Shown here: positions 1 through 7,397 of the stretch, in pieces
How the letters are laid out: every line of letters begins with the position of its first letter
How positions within the stretch are numbered: position 1 is the stretch's first letter
DNA from: Aquibaculum sediminis
Lineage (GTDB): Bacteria > Pseudomonadota > Alphaproteobacteria > Kiloniellales > DSM-21159
Length of the DNA stretch: 64,000 nucleotides
NCBI RefSeq assembly: GCF_040712085.1
Contig: NZ_JBFCVK010000005.1
Span: 186,001-250,000, forward strand
Direction of reading: 5' to 3'
Translations under genes and position numbers: made by a program
The notes under the pieces: model-generated
Told to the model about the DNA's origin: nothing
Seen by the model: the letters and a program-made list of their open reading frames with translations, nothing else
The model's database searches: none

Positions 1-470
1 AGCATGAACAGCCCACGCCGGAACCAACACCACGCCCAAAGCAGGAACCGCAGCCGGAGCCTGAAAAGCGGGAACCGACCTTTCCGGTGCCGTTTTCACT
101 GCGGCTGAGCTTTGAAGAGCGCGCGCAACTGGAGAAGGAAGCCGCCGGTGTGCCGGTCGGTGCCTATATCCGCCAGCGCCTGTTCCACGGCAAGGAAATG
201 CCGCGCCGGACACGCGGCAAGCATCCGGTCAAAGACCATGCCGCGCTGGGGCGCGTTCTCGGCGCGCTCGGCCAGTCGCGGCTTTCGAACAACCTGAACC
301 AGATGGCCAGGGCCGTGAACACCGGCTCGCTGCCGGTCACGCCGGAAACCGAAGAGGCGATCCGACAGGCTTGCGCTGATGTGGGGGCCATGCGGCGCGA
401 CCTGCTGATCGCGCTTGGCCTCAATACGTCCGGCGCGGGGTCCGGTTCCGGACCGGAGCTGAAACCGTGA
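1..470 (+). CDS. mobC: MobC-like relaxosome accessory protein (5' end outside window)
   Basis: The frame is open from the first complete codon at position 3, so the start lies upstream of the window; an internal GTG at 87 is unlikely to be the true start. The visible N-terminus is a proline/glutamate-rich linker, followed by a segment beginning PFSLRLSFEERAQLEKEAAG and the middle motif LSNNLNQMARAVNTG. These are typical of MobC/relaxosome proteins, which have a ribbon-helix-helix-like N-terminus and the conserved N-x-N-Q-x-A motif. MobC proteins help melt DNA at oriT and load the relaxase. The stop codon overlaps the relaxase start (GTGA), so the two are translationally coupled. The proline-rich extension is longer than in minimal MobC proteins. 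Confidence 0.75.
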   Translation, partial: HEQPTPEPTPRPKQEPQPEPEKREPTFPVPFSLRLSFEERAQLEKEAAGVPVGAYIRQRLFHGKEMPRRTRGKHPVKDHAALGRVLGALGQSRLSNNLNQMARAVNTGSLPVTPETEEAIRQACADVGAMRRDLLIALGLNTSGAGSGSGPELKP

Positions 471-1774
471 TCCTCAAGGCGTCAGAACGCGGGGACGCGC
501 CGCAACTGGCGCGTTACCTGCTCGCGCTCCGCGACAACGATCATGTCGAGCTGCATGACGTGCGCGGCTTTGCGAGCGACGACCTGCTGGACGCCTTTAT
601 CGAGGCCGATGCCATCGCCAAAGGCACACGCTGCAAGAACCATTTGTTCTCGATGAGCCTCAATCCGCCGGAACACGCGAATCCGAAGATCGCCGATTTC
701 GAAACCGCGATCTCCGGCATCGAGCGCAAGCTCGGCCTTGAAGGTCAGCCGCGCGCTATCGTGTTTCACGAGAAGGACGGGCGGCGGCACGCCCATTGCG
801 TCTGGTCGCGGGTCGATACGGACTCGATGACCGCGCTCAACATGGCGCATTACAAGACCAAGCTGCGCGATGTTTCGAAAGAGCTGTTCCTGGAGCATGG
901 CTGGGAACTGCCGGACGGCCTGCGGGACCGGACCTGCCGCGATCCGCTGCGCTTCACGCTTCCCGAATGGCAACAGGCCAGACGGGCGAAGCTCGATCCG
1001 CGCGAACTGAAATCGCTGTTCAAGACGTGCTGGGAAACCTCGGACTCGCAGGCGGCCCTGCAAAACGCCCTGCATGAACGTGGCTTCCGGCTCGCCCGTG
1101 GGGACCGGCGCGGCTTTGTCGCCGTCGATTATCGCGGTGAAGTTTACAGCATTTCGAAATGGTGCGGTGTCCGCACCAAGGATGTGAAGGCACGGCTCGG
1201 CGATCCGGCTGCGCTGCCGTCCGTCGATCAGGCGAAGGCTCGCATCGCGGAGCGCATGACCGGCGCGATGTCCCGCTTTGTCAAAGAATTCGAGGCGGAC
1301 GCCCGCAAGTATGCCGCCAGCCTGGAGTTTCGCCGGACGGAAATGGCCGCGCGGCACCGCGCCGAACGCAAGGAGCTGGCTGACGGGCTGGAAAAGCGCC
1401 GCGTCGCCGAAACCAACGCCCGCGCGGCACGCCTGCCGAAAGGCATGAAAGGCATCTGGCACCGCATCACGGGGCAATATGCGCAGATCAGGCGGCAGAA
1501 CGAGCGTGAAGCCTGGCAGGCCCATCTGCGCGATCAGGCCAAACGCGACGCCGTGATCCTCGAACAGCGCGACGAACGCCGCGCGCTCCAGCGCGAAATC
1601 GGTGAGCGCCGCCAGCAGGAACAGGAAGAGCTGTTGCAGCTCCGCGCGGACGTGGCGCGCTACGCGGCCATGCAGGAGCGGGAACAGGACGCATCGCCGT
1701 CCCGCGAAACGGGCCGCCGCCGCCAGCGCAATCGTGACCGATCCAGAACGCAGCCGCGTTCCCCGAAACCATGA
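467..1774 (+). CDS. Relaxase/mobilisation nuclease (MobA/VirD2-type, PF03432-like)
   Basis: 435 aa with GTG start coupled to mobC. The N-terminal ~200 residues form the relaxase domain. Tyr17 in a QLARYLLAL context is the candidate nicking residue, and the metal-binding motif is H101-E-K-D-G-R-R-H108-A-H110-C-V-W. The family nicks oriT, attaches covalently to the transferred strand and pilots it to the coupling protein. Residues ~170-260 carry the GDRRGFVAVDYRGEVYS segment common to alphaproteobacterial relaxases of this group. The last ~170 residues are highly charged and predicted coiled coil, ending in an Arg-rich tail that could act as the transfer signal. oriT is usually upstream of mobC, so it probably lies just left of the window. 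Confidence 0.88.
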   Translation: MILKASERGDAPQLARYLLALRDNDHVELHDVRGFASDDLLDAFIEADAIAKGTRCKNHLFSMSLNPPEHANPKIADFETAISGIERKLGLEGQPRAIVFHEKDGRRHAHCVWSRVDTDSMTALNMAHYKTKLRDVSKELFLEHGWELPDGLRDRTCRDPLRFTLPEWQQARRAKLDPRELKSLFKTCWETSDSQAALQNALHERGFRLARGDRRGFVAVDYRGEVYSISKWCGVRTKDVKARLGDPAALPSVDQAKARIAERMTGAMSRFVKEFEADARKYAASLEFRRTEMAARHRAERKELADGLEKRRVAETNARAARLPKGMKGIWHRITGQYAQIRRQNEREAWQAHLRDQAKRDAVILEQRDERRALQREIGERRQQEQEELLQLRADVARYAAMQEREQDASPSRETGRRRQRNRDRSRTQPRSPKP

Positions 1775-1796
1775 CGAAAGCAGAAAGGAATACGAA

Positions 1797-2168
1797 ATGC
1801 GTGATGAAGAGCATGTGCTGACGGTCCCGGAATATCGGGAGTCCATCAGAAACGAAATCAAGCGCGTTCTGAAAAGGCATGACAGCATCCGGAACGCTCA
1901 TGCCGAAGACGACGGTATGCAGCGGGTTGTGCTGAGCCTGCCGAAAGAAATCGTGTATCTGGCGCGGTTCCTGGCGATCCTGGAAAAGGAAGAAATGCCC
2001 GCCTCGCTGCGCCTGTGGCAATATGCCGAGGAAGACGGCAAGGACGTTCCGGCGCTCCAGCGTCACCTGAACAGTGCCATGCGGCGCTATCTCGAAGATG
2101 AAGTAACCATAAGGATGAATGTCGCATTGGCCACGCTGAATGCGGACGTGAAACCCGGCGTGAAATAG
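1797..2168 (+). CDS. Hypothetical protein of the mobilisation module
   Basis: 123 aa. ATG at 1797 is preceded by an AGAAAGGA ribosome site; the longer open frame upstream is only a shadow of the relaxase. The protein is charged, probably helical and cytoplasmic, with segments such as VLSLPKEIVYLARFLAILEK and no signal peptide or obvious enzymatic motif. It lies 22 nt after the relaxase stop in the same direction, so it is probably co-transcribed and may be a relaxosome or regulatory accessory. I do not recognise the family. Confidence 0.6.
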   Translation: MRDEEHVLTVPEYRESIRNEIKRVLKRHDSIRNAHAEDDGMQRVVLSLPKEIVYLARFLAILEKEEMPASLRLWQYAEEDGKDVPALQRHLNSAMRRYLEDEVTIRMNVALATLNADVKPGVK

Positions 2169-2240
2169 GCTCTTCGCCCTGCCGTGTCACCGGCAAGCCG
2201 CCACTGCGCGGCGGGCGCGGGCTGTAGCGGCAAGAAGAGC
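2169..2240. terminator. Imperfect inverted repeat between convergent genes
   Basis: GCTCTTC at 2169-2175 is matched by its reverse complement GAAGAGC at 2234-2240, and the adjoining GCCCTGCCG / CGGCAA segments extend the pairing imperfectly. It occupies the whole gap between the mobilisation operon (+) and the secreted-protein operon (-), where a bidirectional terminator would be expected. There is no long T-run, so this is a weak call. Confidence 0.35.
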
Positions 2241-2243
2241 GCC

Positions 2244-2969
2244 CTACTTCCGGACACAGCGGACGGCAATTTTATTACCCTTCATGACGTTGAACTGGTT
2301 GCCATCGCTGAATCTCTGGTAGCACGCACCGTAGTTTATGTCCTCCGAGGAAGACCAATAATACCCTGCGGGAAACGAACCGCTTTCATTGAAAGTGCCG
2401 TCCAGGTCGCCCGCATTCTTGTTCGTATAGAGGACATCAAGCTCGTCCCGCGCGGGCAGGTACCAGTCATCATGCCCGTGCGCGCTCAGTTCTTCGCACA
2501 AAACAAACGCGTTGGGCGTATAGCCGTCATCGGGGTTATAATCGCCGTCGCCCGCCCGCACATGGGCGTACACATTTGCGGTATTCGCTGCGCCGGTCAC
2601 GCTGGACGTTGATTCTGTTTCGAAGCCGTAGGCTCCCCAGAATGCACCGCTGCTTTGATCGGCATCCGTCGTGTACATCGGGTCGTCGCCGTCGGGCGTG
2701 TCGCCCGCATAAATCGTACCGTCATCGCAGGTCTGGCCGAGCGATGGCGGTGAGCCACCGGTGCAAGGATGGCAACCGCTGCCGTCAGGACAGCCGGGTT
2801 CGTGAAAGGCCGTCGTCCAGCCATGGACGGCGGTGCAGCCCTGGATGACGTCATAATTCGTATTGAAGATTGCATTGCCGATATCGCTGTCCGGCCCAAT
2901 GCAATTCTGCGCCGCAGCGGGGCCAATCCCCGTAATGATGAAAATAAAAACAAAAACAATCAAACGCAT
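2244..2969 (-). CDS. Secreted DUF1566/Lcl_C-type protein with a DGR-like variable C-terminus
   Basis: 241 aa with a clear signal peptide (VFVFIFIITGIGPAAAQ). The body is Gly/Asp/Cys-rich, with a segment IYAGDTPDGDDPMYTTDAD shared with the next gene. The C-terminal ~85 residues match the DUF1566/Lcl_C (C-type-lectin-like) pattern: HDDWYLPARDELDVLY, then GYYWSSSE and RFSDG, ending VRCVRK. This fold is a known target of diversity-generating retroelements. Against its paralogue at 3092-3859, the framework residues are conserved while those between SSSE and AVRC are largely replaced. It is the last gene of a minus-strand operon. Export suggests a surface or periplasmic ligand-binding role; the ligand cannot be read from sequence. 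Confidence 0.75.
   Translation of the reverse strand: MRLIVFVFIFIITGIGPAAAQNCIGPDSDIGNAIFNTNYDVIQGCTAVHGWTTAFHEPGCPDGSGCHPCTGGSPPSLGQTCDDGTIYAGDTPDGDDPMYTTDADQSSGAFWGAYGFETESTSSVTGAANTANVYAHVRAGDGDYNPDDGYTPNAFVLCEELSAHGHDDWYLPARDELDVLYTNKNAGDLDGTFNESGSFPAGYYWSSSEDINYGACYQRFSDGNQFNVMKGNKIAVRCVRK
2270..2342 (-). repeat. Variable block, copy A (VR-like) of the DUF1566 pair
   Basis: Aligns without gaps to 3118-3190. By hand count, 28 of 73 positions differ, against about a dozen over the next ~90 upstream coding positions. Eight codon pairs differ at codon positions one and/or two while keeping the same pyrimidine third base (GAC/TAC, AAC/TAC, TAC/AGC, GGT/TAT, two AAC/GGC, TTC/AGC, GTC/TTC). 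That is the footprint of adenine-specific mutagenesis of AAY codons. Confidence 0.5.
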
Positions 2970-3045
2970 GTAATAACCTTATAATTCCTTCCTTGTCTAA
3001 AACGGCGCATGTTCACAATGCGCCAGAATAAAATCTGAGAATTTT

Positions 3046-3066
3046 AGACCCCGCTTCGCGGGGTCT
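3046..3066. terminator. Perfect 9-bp GC-rich hairpin downstream of the DUF1566 gene
   Basis: AGACCCCGC - TTC - GCGGGGTCT, followed on the plus strand by TTTAAATAA. Read in the direction of the neighbouring minus-strand genes, the loop is GAA and it sits ~26 nt after the stop codon of the 3092-3859 gene. It could be a terminator (the T-run favours the plus strand) or the small GC-rich hairpin often found just downstream of DGR variable regions. Confidence 0.55.
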
Positions 3067-3091
3067 TTAAATAATTAAATAACCAAATAAT

Positions 3092-3859
3092 TCATCTCCG
3101 GACGCAGCGGACGGCAAGCCCATTGGTCTTATTGAAGCCGCTCTGGCCGCCGTCACTGAATCTCTGGTACCGCGCATAGCTGTAATTGTACTCCGAGGAA
3201 GACCAGTAGTACCCGGCGGGCAACGAACCGCTTTCGTCAAACGTGCCGTCCAGATCGCCCGCATTCTTGTTGGTGTAGAGTACGTTCAGTTCGTCCTGCG
3301 CCGGAAGATACCAGTCGTCATGACCGTGCGCCGATAGCCCGTCACAATGTTCTGCCGCCGCGAAGGGATAATCGGGTTCGCCTGTCGCCCCGATCAGGAA
3401 AGCCGTATTCGCTTCACCGGTTTGACAGGATGATGCCGCGCCGGGCGTATCGTCCGTACAATTCTCCATCGCCGTATCTTGGTAATTAGTCGTGCCGTCA
3501 TTCCAGGTGTGGGTCGAAGGCGCATCCGCGTCCGTCGTGTACATCGGGTCGCCGCCGTCCGGCGTGTCGCCCGCATAAATCGAGCCGTCACCGCACGTAT
3601 CGCCCGGAGAGGGCGTTCCACATTCGCAGGGATCAGGGTTACAAGATGCGCAGGGGTCGCTTATCTCCAAGTCCTCCCAGAGTCCGCTCTCACAAGACAG
3701 GCGGTATGTTTCGCCGCTCAGTTCGGGTCCGCCAGAGCGCATGTAAGCACCTGCGGGATATCCGGCGCAGCTATCGCACGGCTCCGGTTCTTGCGCCTGC
3801 GCGGTGAAGACCGGCAGGGCGATTGCAAGAACAGCGATCAATAGCAACCTACTCCGCAT
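3092..3859 (-). CDS. Secreted Cys-rich DUF1566/Lcl_C-type protein, paralogue of the 2244 gene
   Basis: 255 aa from ATG at 3859, chosen over ATG 3868 because AAGGA sits 8 nt upstream. Signal peptide MRSRLLLIAVLAIALPVFTAQAQ. Cys-rich central part (CDSCAG, CASCNPDPCECG), then the shared DTPDGGDPMYTTDAD segment and a C-terminal Lcl_C/DUF1566 domain with DDWYLPAQDELNVLYTNK, YYWSSSEYN, RFSDGG and AVRCVRR. It overlaps the upstream secreted-protein gene by 11 nt (translational coupling). Paired cysteines imply oxidative folding in the periplasm or outside the cell. The variable block at 3118-3190 corresponds to that at 2270-2342. Function beyond likely ligand display is unknown. Confidence 0.75.
   Translation of the reverse strand: MRSRLLLIAVLAIALPVFTAQAQEPEPCDSCAGYPAGAYMRSGGPELSGETYRLSCESGLWEDLEISDPCASCNPDPCECGTPSPGDTCGDGSIYAGDTPDGGDPMYTTDADAPSTHTWNDGTTNYQDTAMENCTDDTPGAASSCQTGEANTAFLIGATGEPDYPFAAAEHCDGLSAHGHDDWYLPAQDELNVLYTNKNAGDLDGTFDESGSLPAGYYWSSSEYNYSYARYQRFSDGGQSGFNKTNGLAVRCVRR
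3118..3190 (-). repeat. Variable block, copy B (VR-like) of the DUF1566 pair
   Basis: Counterpart of 2270-2342, same length and without gaps. Encoded residues between SSSE and AVRC differ at most positions except the framework A, Y, Q, R, F, S, D and G. No adenine-rich template copy of this block is visible in the window. Confidence 0.5.
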
Positions 3860-4172
3860 CGGCACCATCCTTTTCGGTGTCCGGCGCAGTGTCCGCGTTG
3901 CCTGTCACGTCATCAAAATGCTCTGTCCCGTAAACAGTCACGGTGCTGCCAAGGCCGATGCTTTCGCGGACATGTAGCCCGTCCTCTTTCAGAACGGCGG
4001 CAAGGGCATCATCGACATAGAACCGGATTTCATCGGCCTCGGAATCGGCCACAATCCGCGTCGGTTCGGGGTCTTGTGTATTCGCGTTCTGGGCGGAAGT
4101 GGTACCAGAGACAAAAAACAATGCTACAAATATAAATAATCTTCGGACAATACCTTTATTACATTTCCACAT
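3849..4172 (-). CDS. Small secreted hypothetical protein
   Basis: 107 aa. ATG at 4172 is preceded by AAGG 8 nt upstream. The N-terminus has basic residues followed by a hydrophobic stretch (LFIFVALFFVSGTTSAQ), a signal peptide. The mature part is acidic, with IRFYVDDALAAVLKEDGLHV, reminiscent of the short beta-rich repeats of phage tail-fibre or surface proteins. It is the first gene of the minus-strand operon with the two DUF1566-type proteins and overlaps the second gene. It may be a partner or anchor of those proteins; no recognised family. Confidence 0.6.
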   Translation of the reverse strand: MWKCNKGIVRRLFIFVALFFVSGTTSAQNANTQDPEPTRIVADSEADEIRFYVDDALAAVLKEDGLHVRESIGLGSTVTVYGTEHFDDVTGNADTAPDTEKDGADAE

Positions 4173-4175
4173 GAT

Positions 4176-4191
4176 AAAAACCTTGGTTTTT
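4176..4191. promoter_or_regulatory. AT-rich divergent promoter region with a 7-bp inverted repeat
   Basis: AAAAACC-TT-GGTTTTT is a perfect inverted repeat directly upstream of the ATG of the 3849-4172 gene. It lies in a strikingly AT-rich 120-nt gap between that operon and the resolvase. Placement suits an operator or a transcript-end hairpin; no binding protein can be assigned. Confidence 0.35.
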
Positions 4192-4295
4192 GATCATGGG
4201 GAATAGCGATAATGTAGGGTTAGAAAAGTTGGTGAAAAACAATAATCTAATCGACTTTAACATGTTTGTAATTTTTGATATGGTATTATTTCATA

Positions 4296-4907
4296 ATGGA
4301 ACCTTTCCGAATTCCGTCCCTTCCCGAAGAAAACCAGAGGATATCCGTCATCGGCCCCCGCAGGATAGGCTATGCCCGCGTCTCGACAGACGAACAGAAC
4401 CTCGACATGCAGCGTGCGGCGCTGCATGCCGCCGGGTGCGAGATCATCTACGAGGATCGCGGAATCTCCGGCAATGTTGTCAGCCGTCCCGGCTTGCGGC
4501 GGGCTATGCGCGGGCTCAAGCCCGGCGAGGTGCTGGTCGTCTGGCGGCTAGACCGGCTGGGGCGCTCGCTCAAATATCTGATCGAACTGATGGGAAAGTT
4601 GCAGGATCGCGGGATCGGCTTTCACTCGCTGCAAGAGCAGATTGACACCACAAGCGCCGCCGGGCGGTTCTACCTGCACATGCTCGGCGCGCTGGCGGAA
4701 TTCGAGCGGGAGTTGATCCGCGACCGCACGAAGGCGGGCATGAATGCCGCCCGCGCGCGCGGCGTGCGGCTGGGACGCCCGCCGAAGCTCTTGCCGGAGC
4801 AGGTCGAGAAAGCGCGCAAGCTGCGCGCGCAGGGGCGCAGCTTCGATGACATGGCCCCCGATTTCGGCGTCAGCAGCCTGACGCTGCGGCGGGCGCTGGC
4901 GGGGTGA
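4296..4907 (+). CDS. Serine recombinase, resolvase/invertase family
   Basis: 203 aa from ATG 4296; an upstream in-frame ATG at 4275 lacks a better ribosome site. Resolvase catalytic domain with Ser30 in IGYARVSTDEQNLDMQ, the conserved DRGISG, the WRLDRLGRS motif and LGALAEFERELIRDRTKAG. A C-terminal helix-turn-helix of ~45 residues begins RGVRLGRPPKLL. Family members resolve multimers or invert DNA between short sites. Unlike most, it has an N-terminal ~20-residue extension (MEPFRIPSLPEENQRISVIG). It sits alone between divergent neighbours, so it may resolve element dimers or be a remnant of an inserted transposon; no transposase is next to it. Confidence 0.88.
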   Translation: MEPFRIPSLPEENQRISVIGPRRIGYARVSTDEQNLDMQRAALHAAGCEIIYEDRGISGNVVSRPGLRRAMRGLKPGEVLVVWRLDRLGRSLKYLIELMGKLQDRGIGFHSLQEQIDTTSAAGRFYLHMLGALAEFERELIRDRTKAGMNAARARGVRLGRPPKLLPEQVEKARKLRAQGRSFDDMAPDFGVSSLTLRRALAG

Positions 4908-4929
4908 AACCGGGCGCACACGCCTTTGA

Positions 4930-5268
4930 CTATTCGTCACCTGTAAAATACCGCAAGCGCGGCTCGATCTTTTCTTTCAGCAGTGTGACCAATTCCGGAT
5001 CGCCGCGCTCGTATTCGTCCGGGATATTCAGCGTGATGATCCGGTTGTCCGGCGGGCGCTGTTTGAACTTCTTGCGGATGCGTTCACGGTGATGGCTTTC
5101 CATCGCAAAGATCATGTCGGCGGAGGCCACCAGCGCCTTCGTCAGCGGGCGCTGTGAGTCTGAATCCGTCCCTGCCGATATCACTTCAATGCCGGGCCGG
5201 TCCCGGAACACATCTTCGGCGGTCGGACTTCTGAGCCTATTGACGGTGCAGACGAACAGGATACGCAT
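4930..5268 (-). CDS. Low-molecular-weight protein tyrosine phosphatase-like protein
   Basis: 112 aa from ATG 5268, which places the start immediately before the strand-1 motif MRILFVCTVNRLRSPTAEDVF, as in the family. The P-loop is C-T-V-N-R-L-R-S (CX5R-S). The rest is short: MIFAMESHHRERI matches the 'vm...h' region, and IPDEYERGDPELV is at the place of the general-acid DP loop. Proteins of this compact type recur on plasmids and integrative elements. Likely cytoplasmic phosphatase or arsenate-reductase-like fold; substrate unknown. It converges with the resolvase gene 22 nt away. Confidence 0.7.
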   Translation of the reverse strand: MRILFVCTVNRLRSPTAEDVFRDRPGIEVISAGTDSDSQRPLTKALVASADMIFAMESHHRERIRKKFKQRPPDNRIITLNIPDEYERGDPELVTLLKEKIEPRLRYFTGDE

Positions 5269-5430
5269 GGCGGCACTGTAGCAGGTCCACCGCGCCTGTG
5301 CAGTGCCAACCGGCAAACCTCGTGCTGCGTCCGATGTCAATCCGGGCGCAGCCACGCGATACGATACGGCATGAGTATATGTCGCAGGCGGCGGGTGATG
5401 GCGGGGGCGCTAAGCGCGCCCCTCGCCGTT

Positions 5431-5661
5431 TCAGGCACCGGCCTGCCGGTCGGCGGGGTCTTCCGGCGGCTGGCGCAGGACGATGCGGCCATTGATGGGG
5501 ACGACTTCGAGCTGGAGCGTGTAGCCCTTGTCGTCCTTGTGCCGCCACGCGGCCCCGACCTTGTTCCAGAACGATTTCTCGCCCTTGTCGATGACGTGCC
5601 AGGCGAGGAAGTCCGGCGCGTTATACTGCGGGGCGTTCGGTTTCGTGTTTGTGCGGGCCAT
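5431..5661 (-). CDS. Conserved hypothetical protein of conjugative elements (76 aa)
   Basis: ATG at 5661 has a strong AAGGAG site 8 nt upstream; the longer open frame beyond it has no support. The sequence contains DFLAWHVIDKGEKSFWNKVGAAW and GYTLQLEVVPINGRIVLR. This is a short beta-rich pattern I associate with small unnamed proteins of alphaproteobacterial plasmids and ICEs. Hydrophilic, cytoplasmic, no catalytic motif. Function unknown. Confidence 0.6.
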   Translation of the reverse strand: MARTNTKPNAPQYNAPDFLAWHVIDKGEKSFWNKVGAAWRHKDDKGYTLQLEVVPINGRIVLRQPPEDPADRQAGA

Positions 5662-6126
5662 GATGGTTCTCCTTTGGTTTGGGGTTGGCTCGTTACGCCA
5701 TTCCGCAAGACCGGACGGAGAAGGTCCGGCGTCATATCCCACACGGTCCTGCGCCAAGGCTTCGGGCCGCAGGCGGCAGGGGTGGTGCGGGCAGGATATT
5801 GACGGCGGACCGCGTGCGGTCAGGAAGTCAGGCGTTTCAGAACGAGGCGGCACCACGCCAAGGGTTGATCCGTCGCCCGTGCATCGCGTGACCGGCGCTC
5901 ACCGCGTCACCGCGCGTCTCTTTCCCGCTGCGCCCCGACCGTGCAGCTCTTCCGGAAATCAGTGATGGCAGAAAGGGCCGTGTAAACGGACAAGGCGATC
6001 AAGGGCTTGATCTGTGCCTGCTCCACTGCGTTGCGCCCGAAGGTGTCCGATAGGCCGCTTCCTGCGCCTCCCGATCCCGCGAAGACCTGAATTGGTCGGG
6101 TCTCGAAACGGGAAAGGAGAAAGCCC
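5662..6126. other. Gene-free stretch with small palindromes
   Basis: About 465 nt between divergent small genes. Visible structure: CCGGAC/GTCCGG at 5711-5729 and the palindrome GACCGC-GT-GCGGTC at 5808-5821. It must hold the promoters of the 5661 and 6127 genes. An antisense frame at 5907-6146 has no ribosome site or recognisable content and is not called. Confidence 0.4.
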
Positions 6127-6324
6127 ATGACCACGTTAATCACCATCCACGAACTGCAAGGTTTGACGGATCAGGAGCTTGGCGAGCTGCACCAGCTCTT
6201 CACGATCCTGCTGTCCGAAACCGCGCCGCATACGCCGGAGCGCCGCGCCATCCTGGCGACGCTCGAAAATATCGAGCGCACCATGGGGCTTGCCGCCGCA
6301 CCGGCAAGCGGTATCAAGCCTTAG
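6127..6324 (+). CDS. Small hypothetical protein (65 aa)
   Basis: ATG preceded by GGGAAAGGAGAAAGCCC, an excellent ribosome site. Predicted helical: ITIHELQGLTDQELGELHQLFTILLSETAP followed by RRAILATLENIERTMG. No signal peptide or catalytic residues. It ends tail-to-tail with the Fic gene (4-nt overlap). Similar short helical ORFs accompany transfer genes in alphaproteobacterial elements; role unknown. Confidence 0.6.
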   Translation: MTTLITIHELQGLTDQELGELHQLFTILLSETAPHTPERRAILATLENIERTMGLAAAPASGIKP

Positions 6325-6935
6325 CCGGTCCCGTCTGGCGCGGCCCCGGTCGCGCCGACGAATTCCAGCAACGGGCCGAATTCCCCGCCGTCAGCGGCGC
6401 GCAGGGCGGCGATATAGGCATTGCGGCGCTCGTTGTCGGCTTGCAGGTCAAACCCGCTGGCCCATGCGACAGGCGGATGATCGTAAACTTCTTCGAGCAG
6501 GATATCGGCGGCGATACGGGCATGACGGCCATTGCCGTTCGGGAACGGGTGTATCTGCACCATGCGGTGATGAAAGCGCGCGGCGGCTTCGAGGGGCGGA
6601 AAAACACCGTTCTCCGCCCAGTAGCGCGCATCGCCGAGTAACATGCGTAGCTGCGCCCCGATCTGGAACGGGTCGATGCCGATATTTTTCTCGGTGAGGC
6701 GGTATTCGCCCGCCCAGCTCCATACATCGCCGAAGAGCCGCTTGTGCAGCGTGCGGATAAAGGCGTCGTCGAAGATATCACCACTGCGCCGCCGCGATAC
6801 CCAGGCAAGACCCTGCTCGATATTGGCCTGCTCCAGCTCGTCGAGTTCACCGCGCGTTGTGATATGCGGGAATTTAAGCCCCTGCTTCTCGTCGGGATCG
6901 AGCGGCGTTGCGCCTTCGGGTTCCTCGAAGGTCAT
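6321..6935 (-). CDS. Mobile mystery protein B, Fic-domain protein
   Basis: 204 aa. Full Fic motif H129-P-F-P-N-G-N-G-R-H-A-R, consistent with an active AMP-transferase (or related nucleotidyl/phosphoryl transferase) that uses His as general base. The N-terminus (TPLDPDEKQGLKFPHITTRGELDELEQANI) matches the family found with mobile mystery protein A. I see no inhibitory (S/T)xxxE(G/N) helix that I can place with confidence. Its ATG overlaps the stop of the upstream XRE gene (ATGA), so the two are coupled. In this pair the upstream protein is presumed regulator or antitoxin. Target protein unknown. Confidence 0.85.
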   Translation of the reverse strand: MTFEEPEGATPLDPDEKQGLKFPHITTRGELDELEQANIEQGLAWVSRRRSGDIFDDAFIRTLHKRLFGDVWSWAGEYRLTEKNIGIDPFQIGAQLRMLLGDARYWAENGVFPPLEAAARFHHRMVQIHPFPNGNGRHARIAADILLEEVYDHPPVAWASGFDLQADNERRNAYIAALRAADGGEFGPLLEFVGATGAAPDGTG

Positions 6936-7396
6936 TTGACCTCCCAGAAGTCGGGCGGCACGTCGCGCACAAGCTCGTCGGCCAGTTCCTCGATCCGCCG
7001 CTTGGTCTCCGCGCTCGGCAGGGATTGCTTTTCAAGGGCCATGTGGGCGCTCGCGCGGCGTATACGGGCTTCGGCCTTGCGCCGTGCCTGCGCGCGGATC
7101 ACGTCATCGACACTGCCTTCGGGGACAATGGCATAAACAAAGCGCCCGCCCATGGCTTCGGCAAGTTTTTGCATCTGGTTGATCGTGATCGCGCCGTCGC
7201 GCTCGTTGCGCTCGGCCTGATAGACGGCGTTGCGGCTAACATCCATGCGGGCGGCGACTTCCGCGCCGGACATGCCAAGCGCCTTGCGCAGCGTGGCAAG
7301 CCATCCTTCGGATGGTTTTTGGATGGAATCAAGCTGCTGCGCAGCGCGATCCATGATCCGCACATATTGCTTTCTTGCTGTGTCCTTGACGCTCAT
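6932..7396 (-). CDS. Mobile mystery protein A, XRE-type regulator
   Basis: 154 aa with a helix-turn-helix at about residues 41-62 (GMSGAEVAARMDVSRNAVYQ), followed by the family-typical ITINQMQKLAEAMGGRFVYAIVP. The N-terminus KQYVRIMDRAAQQLDSI also fits the mobile mystery protein A family, which is nearly always encoded just upstream of a Fic-type protein B. The C-terminal ~60 residues are a charged helical region (RAQARRKAEARIRRASAHMA) that may bind the Fic partner. Likely autorepressor via the GCCTATC array directly upstream. Confidence 0.85.
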   Translation of the reverse strand: MSVKDTARKQYVRIMDRAAQQLDSIQKPSEGWLATLRKALGMSGAEVAARMDVSRNAVYQAERNERDGAITINQMQKLAEAMGGRFVYAIVPEGSVDDVIRAQARRKAEARIRRASAHMALEKQSLPSAETKRRIEELADELVRDVPPDFWEVK

Positions 7397-7397
7397 T

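Noticed and set aside
482..1888. 468-aa open frame antisense to the relaxase gene
   Set aside because: High-GC shadow frame; the plus strand encodes clear relaxase motifs and the antisense product has no recognisable content.
5907..6146. 79-aa antisense frame in the 5.7-6.1 kb gap
   Set aside because: No ribosome site, overlaps the promoter and start of the 6127 gene, and no recognisable sequence.
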